This document shows positions 24,753 through 35,484 of a stretch of DNA of 64,000 nt, piece by piece (the stretch's first letter is position 1; every line of letters starts with the position of its first letter). Source of the DNA: Amphibalanus amphitrite (Eukaryota > Arthropoda > Thecostraca > Balanomorpha > Balanidae); assembly GCF_019059575.1 (NCBI RefSeq), contig NW_024882205.1, forward strand, positions 248,001 to 312,000, in the 5' to 3' direction. The position numbers and the translations under genes were made by a program. Below the pieces are notes generated by a model. The model saw only the letters and a list, made by a program, of their open reading frames with translations, had not been told where the DNA came from and ran no database searches.

Positions 24753-27700
24753 ATGTTATCGTCAGTGACCATGCAGTCAATATCCAAAGCTGAGATAAAA
24801 GATCTGTTAAGTCATGCCTTTAAAACACAGTATAGAGTGCAAGACAGAGATAAAAAGGTAAGCTATGTTTCTTATCTCGTATGTTCATTATCATTTATAA
24901 CCCTTGACTCATTTTGAATAGGTAGCTAAAGTATTTGTATTTATATGACTGAAAGTGAACAAGGTAAATGTGAAGATGAAGTATGGTGGAGTTATCTAAC
25001 CTGACCTAACCTTACCTACTCACCTACAACATTGAACCTACCAACCTATAGGTAACCTACAAACCTACAATCTACCAACAGGCTTACCTGCCCATCCAGT
25101 TACTTTGTACTAATGTTTCAGCAAACCCATTAAAAACCTAAAACCTACAACCTACAGCCTACAACCTACCAACTTACCTACCAACCATACCTACTTGATA
25201 CTTCATCTACACATATACCCTTATTTATGCATGCGTATTTTTTTCTGTATAACTCCCTAAAACTCACTGGCTCATGGTGGCTAATTTCACTTTTTCAACA
25301 ATCATTTTATCTATTTCAATGTTTATTTAATTACTCTCCTCAAATTGAAGTGTGTCTGTCTATGCTGCCTTAATTGCTCCCTATTCTTATGCAAATTATC
25401 ACCCTACTTTAAACTAGGTTGATAAAGTGACATCGTTTACCTACTCTCCTGAATGTGAAGTGTATTTTTATTTATATGCTGCCTTCAGTTGTTCATTCTC
25501 AGTGCAGTTTCTCATCCCACTTTAAGTCGTTTTAGTAAAGTAGGTAACTGTTTGGCGACATTTCCTCAGGTGATGCTTTCCAAAAATATTTCAAAGCTTT
25601 TATTTACCTGATTTCCTCCAGGGTAGGTTAGTGTGAGATGACTCATTCTGATGCCAACCCAATGATTTCAGTCTGAGTCTGTAATGGAGAAAGTGGTGGA
25701 TCTGTTCCGGCTGGACTACCAGGCCGACATTCTCTCCAATCTGGGCGGCGAGCTCGGCTCCAACTACCCGTCCCGCATGGTGCTGCTGTCGGCGGCGCCG
25801 GCCGCCGGCGTCTCCCCGGCCGCGGTCGACTCGGCGCGGCTGCACCGGCTGGCGCTGGTGGCACGGATGGCGCGCTGCCGCGGCCGGTTCCCCATCAGCG
25901 TCATCCTCTACCGCGGACGGCACATCTGCAGGTGAGGGAGCGAGCCGGACCGGTGTCGGACTTCGGAGGGCTCCAGAGGTCGGGACTCGGACTGGGTGTC
26001 GAAATGGGAGGATAGTCTGTGATCGGATCGATCGGTAAATGAAATTGGAAGACAGTTCGGATTTTGAAACACGAAGCTGGAAGCTAAATTCAGGAGCTGA
26101 GGATCAAGAGATGGGAATTGGGCCCGAAATACGATGTTCGAAATTGAGAGCAAGGATCCAAAATGGAATGATGGAATTCGAGATCGAAAGACGGGATGCG
26201 GAATCAGAAGCAGGGTCGTAGTTCGAGGCTAGTAGTTCAATGCAGTTAATGCTTTGCTATCATGCCACCCTATGTTCTGTAGTCTTGGTACCTACCTACG
26301 TTTTTGGGTGGTGTTCACGGAGACTGAGATATCTATTGTATATTTGGACAACCAATGGTTTTAATGCTCGATTAAAAACCCAGATTCGACGCATAAATCG
26401 TTTTCTTCTGTCTGCTTCCACAATCCACATGATGCGCACTTCCAGTCCCACCCTGAACGCACCGATGTGCCCCGTTTCCGACCCTCGCCGCGCTCCGCCG
26501 GGCAGGTCTTCCACGCTGTCCGTCGGTGCCGAGATGTACCCGCGGCACTACTTCCACTCGATATTCGGCGGCCGGCCGGCGGGCGACGGCGGGCCCGCGT
26601 CCCCGCCGGCCGCTGACGCCGACGCGCCGGACGCCGAGCCGGAGCGGCCGCCGGCGCCCAGTCCGCCGCCGCCCCCCGAGTCGTCCACCCAGCTGTTCGA
26701 TCGGCTCCGACACATGGACATGACCCTGCTGCGGCTCTTCTCCGTACACACAATCGCAGATCTGATGGTTGAGAACAAGAAGGTCAAGTTTGGAGTCTAG
26801 TAAGTATATACCCATCCTATTGTATGCACAGGCATTGACAAAGTAACATATCTCGACCGTTTTTTTATTTTATTTTGTCGTGCTTGAGATGATCTTTTTT
26901 GCATTCCGTATTACATTTTAGATTACAAAATTTATAATTGCTTGCTGTTTCATTGTTTGGGATTCTTCGGAAATTATCATATTGCTTCAAAGTTCGGATC
27001 CAATCGCTACACTGTATTTACCGAGGGTTTCTGTTTATTTGAGCCTAGTCATCTGTCTGCTTCACGTTCCCGTCCGTAGCCTGTCTTACCATACCACCCT
27101 CTCTCCCTTTAGCGTCTCCTCGTCGGAGAAGGTGGACAAGCAGGAGCGTTACGCTGACTTCGAGCTGCTCAGCCTGCCGTACCCGGGCTGTGAGTTCTTC
27201 CAGCAGTACTGCCAGCACGGCTACCAGGACACGGGGCTGATGTTCGACTGGAACCAGAGCTACATCGACGCCGAGGTGGTGCTGCCGCCGCCACTGCAGG
27301 ACCGGCCGGAGGTCCCGTGGCACCTCTACAGAGTGAGTAACGGAGGAGGATGTAGTCCGACCGTGGGGCAGCTGGACTGGAGCTCAACTGGATTTTAGAT
27401 ACGGTGGATGTCGTGGCCACGTAACTCGTGACAAAAGGAAACTGCGTTGGCCGTTGGTCAGTCGGATGGCTGAGTTTCATGTTGTGCATAATGCCAGGCA
27501 TCACATTGGAAACCCCATTTGACAAAAATTCATTTTAACTCGAACTTGCTATCTGCGGCTGAGCTCATATTGCGGACATTGTGCATCTAACCCTCCACCA
27601 CTAACACACTGATGTGTTCTCCCCCGCTCTGTCCTGACAGACATGGGACATTGTGCAGCTGACGCAGAACTACCTGCGTCTGCTGCTGCACTGCCTGCAC

Positions 27701-30700
27701 GCCAGTCAGGACGGCCTGCTCATCCACTGTATCTCCGGATGGGACCGGACCCCGCTCTTCGTCTGCCTGCTCCGGCTGACACTGTGGGCCGACGGGCTCA
27801 TACACCAGGCGCTCGACGCGTCACAGGTATGAACGAGCGGGTCTGCTATGGACGCAAGATGACCTTTGCAGGCGACGCGCCCTAAAGGCAGCCCCAATGA
27901 ACAACAGATGGTGATTCTACCAGATGTAGCCTGTCTGCTGACTCTTAGTGTCATAATTAGTTTACACAGTCACATTATTAATAATTAGTTTAGCAGTCTC
28001 ATTACGGTCATCGCCCCTGGGTTTCGCCAGAATGTGAGTGACACTTAACACTGATTGTTTTTAGATATTATACCTGACGCTCGCCTACGACTGGTTCCTG
28101 TTCGGTCACAATCTGGAGGATCGGGTAGCTAAGGACGAAGAGATAATGCACTTCGCGTTCAACTTCCTCACACACATCGAGAGCGACGAGTTCAGCGCCT
28201 CACACTTTGGGTTAGTCGCATGTCGGCCGTAACCCGTGATACGTTGTTGACCGGAAACATTGAGCATTCCGCATTGAGTGTTACTGCATTCCAGCCATAG
28301 GTGGAACTTTGTGCCGAGCTGGGGGTGCCCGAGCTCTCCCAGTTCCAGGCCGGCTTGGCTTTGGAGCCGCAGCAGACGGCGGATGTCCGGGCTAGGGAGG
28401 TGGCTGATTTGTTGCGCCCGGGCCTCCGCTCGGCACAAAGTTCCACCTATGGTTCCAACCTTTGTTTGCCCAAGCCTCAATGGAAAAATATTTTCTTGAA
28501 TGATATCTCTACAGTTTTGATTCTGCATATTCTTCAGACTTCCGAGTCGATTTCCCAGCCACATGCGCCGTGCTCACGTTGTTCCTTCTCTCCCGTCGTC
28601 AGCGAGCCGTCACCGTCGGGCCTGCAGCGGACAGAGTCAGACGTGCACCTGGTGGGCGGCGTGTTGCTCGAAGGCCTGGAGACGGACGCCTCCAGCATCC
28701 ACAGTTCGAGCTCGTCCACCTCTGACTGCGCCACCACCACACTGCTGGCCGGCGGGGGCTCCGGCGAGGCGTGGCCGTTCGTCGACCAGCAGACCTCGCT
28801 GGAGGCCAGTCTGAGCGAGCTGGAGCTCTCCTCGTCGTCATCGTGCAGCTCCGGCCGGCCGCGGGCCGAGCGGCGGCGGGGCGGCCGGAGACGCCGCCGG
28901 GACGATCCTGAAGCTCCCTCAGCCGCGTCTGCTGCCGCCGCTGCACCGCCCCCGCCCCCGCCGGTGGTCGGTAGCTACCAGACGGTAGAGCTGCGACCGG
29001 CCGACTGCTCGCCCTCGCCCTCCCCGGCGGCACGGCGGCGGGCCGAGCGGAAGGTGCGCCTGCTCGAACGTCAGGGCTCCGGCTCGCTGGAGTCGCTACC
29101 AGAACAGGTGAGAGCAGCCAGAGTGGCACGCGGCCGTCAGAATAACTCAACGTCTTTTGGCAGCAGGATTGAGCGGTGCTGGTATTTTGTCTCACAGGAT
29201 GTCAGCGGTTGTGTCAAATACCACGGAACTTCTTATGTCATATAACTGAGTCATCGGCACTTAGTCATGCTGTGCTATTCCCAGCTTTATTTGCTTGACT
29301 GCGTATTTCGATGTCTCGACAGCTGAGGCCAGTTTTACCAACAGAAAAATAGCCGCCTGCCGGAATTTTTTGCCTAGAGACCGCTTCACATACAGAGCGT
29401 AAACGGTTATAGGGCCCTATCTGCTTATATGCTCATCGCGTTTACGCTTTGTATGTGAAGCGGTCTGAAAAAAATACCGGCAGGCGGCTATCTTTCTGTT
29501 GGTAAAACTGGCCTCTGGTCCCTAGCATTGCCTGGTCGATCCCACCTCTCACTTCCCCGCCCCCTCTCACCCTCTGCCCCGCCGTGTCCCCGGCAGCGCG
29601 ACTGGGTGAGTCGGCCGGAGCTGCGGCCGTGCCGCTCCGAGGCGGGGTCGTTCAGCGGCGGCTCCTACCACGAGCCCCGCACCAGTCCCGTGACGGTACC
29701 GACAGGAGCCGGGGGCAGTCGGGCGCGGCACGAGAGCTGCGGCTCCGTGGGCAGGTATGTGCGCGGTGGGGGAGGATGGGGGACGATGGGGAGGGGTGGG
29801 CGCTGATGGTGGATTTCAGGGAAGGTTGGATGTGATTGGCGATTACTGAGTAGGTAACTTGTCTGCAGGCGTTATCAATCGCCTGACGGCTGACCGATTT
29901 TTCATTCTAAGTAGTAGTCTGAATTATCACCCTGTTCCTTTCATGCATGAAGAGGCACGCTCGGGTGGATCGCAGTGATTACCTCTTCTTCGAGCTGCTG
30001 CCATGCTGTTTTTTATAAGTGTTTGCGTGTGAGATTGTTTGGGCCCAGCTGTCATTCCCCGTCTGACCGCTCGGTGTCCCCGTCCGGCCCGCAGCTGGCA
30101 GCTGATCACTGGGTCCGGCTCTGTGAACGGCTCCGGATCACATGGATCGTCAACACACTCCCGCAGCAGCTAGTAAGTGAAACTAACCATCATTCCATGA
30201 TCACCCGTAGCATTGTCTGTGTGATATGGTGGCAGTGTTTTGTGGGTCACCTGGGTCGTCTAGGTATACACTCTCGCGGCAGCAGCTAGTGAGACTGATC
30301 CATACGATCCTGTGTGTGGTATTGTGTTTATGTGCTGCGGCTGACAGGCCACTCCTGCAGTTAGCTAAGGATTCATACCGTATCATCTGATATTAGGGGA
30401 GAGTGGGGTAAGATGCCCAGGGTGGGAAAGACGCCCCACCCCCTCTAGCGGCGAAACAAAAAATCGAACCTGGAAATTAATGTTCTTAGCGTAAAGCGGA
30501 AGCCTGCCTTGTTAACTGCACACAAATTTGCGAAGCTCAGTTGGGCAACGGCTGGCTGGTGATTGCATGTTTTTTATTTGTTGCTTTCAAAAAATATTTT
30601 GGTGTCAAAACATTGTAAATATCAAAGAAGGTAGATAATTTTTGCGTCCCTTGCTATAGTCGTGATACATTAAAGGAAAAGGGCCACCTTTAACATGGGG

Positions 30701-33700
30701 ATTAAAACTGAGATAGCCATCTTGTAGCCCGTGTCCGAAAACCTATCTGTCTACCCCCTTACGGCCGATTTCGGCCTCCATTCGTAGTTATCGGCAATTT
30801 TAAAAGAAAATACGCCAGGAATGCGTCCTTATCCCAGGAATGCGTTCTTATCCGACAATACAGCCACCCGCGGCGAGGCTTTGGTTTTTTACCAATCAGC
30901 TCCAACCAGCTCAGCTTTAACCAATCAGCTTATCTGACACAATCCGACGAGTCTGTCTTCTGAACGCTGATTGGCTTGAGTGTGACGTCATCGCTATGCC
31001 ATCATACAGTAGGTGCCGTAGAGAGTATCAACATAGTACCAATATGTTAAATAGTTTTAAATACTTTTTCGCGAATTGTGCACTTCTGGCACCAGTTTTA
31101 AAAAGAAAATGAAAAATAATAATGTCAAAATGAAAAACAACGATATCTTCATATTTCACGAAGGTGGCCCTTTTCCTTTAACCCGGCAGTTGCTGGGGTA
31201 TTTTGCCACCCACCGTTTGCTGGGGGGGGGGGGGGGCGTTAAACGCCCCCAGCCGATAACTCGAGAACCAATAGGCGCAGCGAAACGCACGAGGCGGCAA
31301 ACGAAAGAACGCGACGAGACGCTTCAGATGAGTACTTTAAAGTTGAATTTTGAGGTCACAGGTCGGGTCAAGGTCAGGTCAAACACCTGAAATCGGGCTT
31401 TCAGTAGCACGGACTTCAGGACTTCGCAATGGGCGCCTCTCGTCATAAACTCTGTCAAAACGGTGCACAATCCATCATATAAGGCCTACAAGAGTGTCAG
31501 CCCCATGTAGGGGTCAGTCAAGCATAGGTCAGGGTCAAGGTCAGGTCAACCGGGTAGGCACAAATCCCCGAAAATCAAAACTGATATTCGCAGCCTGTGA
31601 CACATGTTTAATAGGTAATTTGGGGCGTAGAACACGATGGTGACATTCATTTTATCATATGTGTACGTGTTTGGCTCAAAAAGTTCAATTTAAGAAATGC
31701 ATGTATCATGGTCGCGAAGTGGTCACGAAAAATTGCCAAGATTCAGTTCAAGATTATGGAAAATACGGAACGATAATCAATAATCGAAGATAGCCATTTG
31801 ATTGATCATGGTATTGGCAGTCTAATGGCGTTTACGGCATGTCTGTATGTCTATTCTGTGATTTTATATGATTTTTTGAACATATGCCGTTTTTGGTCGA
31901 AAACTCATAAATCATGACGTCACTAAAACCTCGATATCTCAAAAATTTTCCGACCGATTTTTTTGAAACTTTGCCACAATAAACTTCAATCAATTCCCTA
32001 CAGGTACCTAAAATTTGGCGCGCCTGCGGCGCGCTGTTTTTATGCTATGGCCCGGCGAAAAAAGTGGGGGCGTTTAACGCCCCCCCCCCCAGCAACTCGC
32101 GGGTTAACATGCGTGTACTGTGTCCTAAATAGTTTGTTTCAGGGTGAAGTTTTATGGCTAACAAATTGTACTGATTTAATGTTACTTCGGTACCTTGGGG
32201 TAAGATGCCCCCTCTTCTGACGGGGAAAGACGCCCCCCTAAATCCGTAGGCTGTCCATCAAGCAGCCCGTCAAATCGTTTATTACATACTTGTGATGAGA
32301 GACAAAAGCCGATCTGGGACTATTGAGAGTCCAGTACGGTCGGGTGCTCCCCATGCCGGTCTCTCGGCCCACACAGCGACTTTTTGGGCGGCATCTGACT
32401 CTGAGAGCCCTCACGACGGCCTCTGTGGGCCCCATTATTGGCTCCAGGGCCCCTCACGACATCCTTTGAGGGCTCCCACGTTGGCTCCACGGGCCTCGCT
32501 GGCATCTGAGGTCCCCACGATGGGCTCGAGGGCCCTCAAGCATCATGAAGACCTATAAGGGCCCCACAGTGGTCTCCGAACGCCACCACGGAGGCTTGTT
32601 TGGCGGCGCTGGACTATGATGGCCCTAACGATGACCTCTGAAGCCCCTTAAGACTACTTTTGAGGGCCCTTACGATGAGGTTTGGTGTCTACTGCAGGCT
32701 CGAAGGGACTACTGATTCGTTCAGGCGATTCACGTGCTCATTTATGTCACTTATAGTGCAGGGGGCATCTTCCCCAACGCCAGGGGGCGTCTTTCCCACC
32801 CTGTGGGGTACGATGCCCCCTTTCACTTCTTCAGGAAAATGCTTAATAGCAAAAAAAAGTTATCATATTTCAGGCACGAAAGTGTGATATTTTTGGAGAA
32901 AAATGATGTCGGCTTCCGTAGAAACTCCAAGTTTTTGCTTTCCGATCGTCATTTTCGAATAATATATGACATAGCAAAACCCTGGGCATCTTTCCCCACT
33001 CTCCCCTACTGCCAGGCGGCATTCCTCGCAATGCTTGACGTTGGTATCCCCGCGAATAGGCAGTTACCTTTCAAAACTGGAGTACATTTTATCGGTCATT
33101 CACTATGTTTTTAGCTGTCTTCTGTTATTTTCAGCAATTCGATGGGTCACGAATTCACTGAGTCCACCACGACACTAATCGACGAATCCGGCGAACAGAG
33201 CACCGAGCAGCAGCCAGAAACCAGGTTAGTGGCACTGCATCAAACGGTTGATCTATTGACACAACCAGAACGTCGTCATACCATTCATGTGTTTAGCACA
33301 GCTGCTCTTCCGTATGTGAGCGATACCGTGTCTGCTCTCTCACTCTTGTCAGTCTCACTATTCGTTCCTGTGAAGTGTGACGTAATTACTGTGTCTCCCC
33401 AGGACGGCCATATATTCGGCTGCGATCCATGTGTTCCGTGTACCTAGTGTGGCAGTTGAATCCCGTGACATCATTATTGTGTGTTCCCCAGACGGTCGTC
33501 CCGACTGCGTATGGTGTGTCTGTGTAGTGTGGCAGTTCGGTTTCGTGACGTCATGTCTATGCTCCACAGACGGTCGTCCCGGCTGCGCGCGGTCCGCTGT
33601 CTGTTCCTGCAGTCGTACAGCTCGGCAGTCGGCCTGAAGACGGGCCCGCTGTCGCAGCGCACCACGGGCGCGCCGGCCGGCTTCTCCATCGTGCCGGCCA

Positions 33701-33744
33701 TCGTCTCCAGCCTGGCCGGCCGGGTGGGCATGCTGATGACCTGA
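24753..33744 (+). CDS. MTMR14: Myotubularin-related protein 14 (phosphoinositide 3-phosphatase, EDTP-like)
   Basis: This enzyme removes the 3-phosphate from PI(3,5)P2/PI3P in muscle and in autophagy control (family knowledge). Eleven exons join in frame to 738 residues: 24753-24857, 25672-25931, 26506-26799, 27113-27332, 27641-27826, 28065-28210, 28603-29107, 29597-29754, 30095-30172, 33135-33224, 33570-33744. Diagnostic blocks are MARCRGRF-ILY-G-HICR, DLMVENKKVKFG, YADFELLSLPYPGCEFF, the CX5R active site CISGWDRT (Cys323, Arg329) and YDWFLFGH. The C-terminal half is Ser/Pro-rich and ends in a conserved RLRAVR-SYSSAVGL block seen at the family's C-terminus. An ATG at 24771 is an alternative start in the same frame. 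Exons 9 and 11 have echo copies of their edges in the adjoining introns. The 2.96 kb intron 10 holds nested transposons. Confidence 0.95.
24996..25205. repeat. Degenerate CCTACAA/CCTAACC repeat in MTMR14 intron 1
   Basis: Many CCTAC-A and CCTAACC words recur over about 200 bases. It resembles, but is not, the arthropod telomere unit CCTAA, because the units are irregular 7-9-mers. I treat it as low-complexity sequence. Confidence 0.6.
28295..28452. mobile_element. 158-base element with perfect 25-base terminal inverted repeats, in MTMR14 intron 6
   Basis: The first 25 bases (starting CCATAGGTGGAACTTTG) and the last 25 are perfect reverse complements. The interior is GC-rich (unlike the flanks) and keeps an open frame, giving a coding look. 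Related TTCCA words flank both ends but do not form a clean target duplication. It is a MITE or a foldback copy of a captured sequence. Confidence 0.75.
29325..29515. mobile_element. Near-perfect ~190-base palindrome in MTMR14 intron 7
   Basis: Two arms of about 79 bases, the left beginning GAGGCCAGTTTTACC, pair with only a few mismatches around a ~30-base loop. The transcript of this intron would fold into a long hairpin. It is most simply a small foldback MITE. Confidence 0.85.
30670..31181. mobile_element. TTAA-flanked MITE (family A, diverged member)
   Basis: It begins TTAAAGGAAAAGGGCCAC and ends with the exact complement, with TTAA at both borders. The first 35 bases align with the two family A copies at 39111 and 48734 (shared TTTAACATGGGG block). 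The interior has three CCAAT boxes and an ATTGG followed eight bases later by TGACGTCA (30970-30990). Confidence 0.85.
31178..32107. mobile_element. TTAA-flanked element with G-run hairpin ends (family B)
   Basis: It begins TTAACCCGGCAGTTGCTG and ends with the related complement CGCGGGTTAA. It shares the TTAA at 31178-31181 with the preceding MITE. Both ends have a G run or C run around CGTTAAACG. The interior contains AGGTCA-rich stretches (31350-31390 and 31505-31550) and no ORF of note. Confidence 0.8.
32395..32690. repeat. Imperfect tandem repeat inside the outer intron element
   Basis: Units of roughly 35 bases built around GAGGGCCC and CACGATGG recur about eight times with many changes. 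They produce open frames that I do not regard as genes. Confidence 0.6.
33403..33569 (+). repeat. Two echo copies of the last MTMR14 exon's acceptor and start
   Basis: The real acceptor (CTCCACAG, exon from 33570) is preceded by two tandem relatives ending in TTCCCCAG at 33491 and CTCCCCAG at 33402. Each is followed by an ACGGTCGTCCCG-like exon start. Use of the middle site would add 78 bases (26 codons) without a stop. Confidence 0.75.
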
Positions 33745-35484
33745 CCGCGCCTGGGCCGGCCGGCGCCGCTCAGCTGCAAGTGAGGCCCGCCGGCCGGCCG
33801 GTGCGCCGCCCCCGCGTCACCCGCTCAGTCCGACTGGATACCGTGAGTCGGACGGGGCGGCACCACTACCCCGTACAGAGGAGTCAGCACCCACCGGCCG
33901 CCACCAGCCGCTCTGTTTGGCCAGAGAAACACACACAACAGCAAACCAGTACTGGAATCTGTACTCAAATCAAAGCACCGTGCATTGAAATAGAGTTCTG
34001 AAGATTTGATGTGATGATTCTGCATATCATCTCTTCGTATTGGATGCCTATGTTTATACGATAAATGACCTGGAATTATGACATACTCCACCCAGACATA
34101 TTGAGCCGTAGGCCGACACCGTAGCACAGTCAAATACCGACCGTTCCATGCTTGCTCAGTTGCGTAGCGACGCTGAATCTGTACAGTCAAAATACCGTAT
34201 TTGTGTTAAGTATTTTGGCGTGCCGTGCCACGATATGTACCGAGACGCTATGTTGCTCAGGGCAAAGTCAAGTTAACGACCTGTACCATTTGAAGTGTCA
34301 TGAGCGGGAGGGCGTCGAATCAAATGATGTGCAGTGCCTATTTACTCGAATGCGTTTTATTTTTATTACTAAAATGCGCGTCCACGCGCGGCGCTAGCTC
34401 CGTTATTGATCTGACTCGCCGGATCGCCGTTTTACGAGACATACGTAACACAGTCATATTTTGTTGTCCGCCGGACTAGTGTGTATTCGTTTGCCGGTAT
34501 GACCGCCCACCTGAGACCTATCACTGAGTACCTATGGCGTCTTCTAGCGGTGTCGCGCGCCGTCCCTCCCCTCTGACCGTATACGGCAGGGGCGGGGGGG
34601 GGGGGGTAGCTCGCCGTCACCGCGTCTGTGTCTGCCTACCGTGCCGCGGGACAGGGACGATCAAACGAGGCCCGCCGCCGAGACGTTGGTGCTCATGTAA
34701 CCAAGGGACTCAGCCCGGGTAACGTGTATGCTTCCTTAAATCAGGTGTCGCTTTTAGCTATTACGATAAACTGTGCAAGTATCCAGGCTCAGGGCAGCTT
34801 GTGTGTTAGTTCGGTGGCACGCCTCGTTTGGTCGTCCCTGGCCGTTTGTTGTTTGCTTCAGGCGCCGATCGGGTCCGAGCCTGTGCCCAGGCCAGCGGCG
34901 GGCTGGCTGGCGCCGCCCGCTCAGTTTTGTACGTGTACCCGCCGTCGCGGCGGTGCGGTCTGTTGGTTGGCGGTGTGCTGTGGTGGCGGGCGGCCTGCCG
35001 GTGCCGGAGCTGCGCTGTGTGCGCCCATACTCCGGCCGTGTGATAAGGTGTGCCGGCTGCGGCCCGGCCAGTGCGCGCGCCATACACACGCCCGAGGGAT
35101 GTATCGTGTGTGTATACGCTGCAGTGACGGGCCGGGATCTGGGCGCTAGGTCGGCCAGTCGTTCTAACAGCGGGCTGACGGCAATGTTATGACCGGGGCT
35201 GGTGCTTCTCTGCGGGGCATGGGGCGGTACGGCGGCAAATACAGGGCGCTTCAGCGGCAATCACATCTGAGATTGTGACTGGAGAACCTCGCATTGAGTG
35301 GAGCGTTACGCAATGCGCACTGAGTGACGATATTACCAAGACGGCAAGGACGACACGATGGTTGTTCTGGCACTGACTGAATTGTGATCGCGAACGTGTA
35401 CCGAACGACGTCGCTAAACAGAAGGCAGCGCCGCCAGTTCTTGCTACGTAAGTATAGAGCGGCAGCTATAGCACTGTAGACTTT
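33745..35484. other. MTMR14 3' UTR and GC-rich spacer
   Basis: No gene is supported. From about 34560 to 35200 the sequence is very GC-rich and open in several frames on both strands at once, which is the sign of composition and not of coding. No polyadenylation hexamer was noticed. Confidence 0.4.

Larger units (their letters stand above)
30394..33008. mobile_element. Outer element in MTMR14 intron 10, TIR TAGGGGAGAGTGGGG
   Basis: The left end TAGGGGAGAGTGGGG followed by AAGATGCCCAGGG recurs inverted at the right end with one clear mismatch. Related words (GGGGTAAGATGCCCC or its complement) reappear inside near 32196 and 32769, like subterminal binding sites. The element has been interrupted by two later insertions (30670-31181 and 31178-32107), so its own length is about 1.2 kb. 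It has no coding content. Confidence 0.75.

Noticed and set aside
24996-25205. Possible interstitial telomere (CCTAA)n
   Set aside because: Units are irregular CCTACAA/CCTAACC words without a fixed 5-base period.
34628-35260. Overlapping frames of 140-170 codons on both strands
   Set aside because: All frames are open together, which is caused by GC composition. No motif or splice-supported gene was found.
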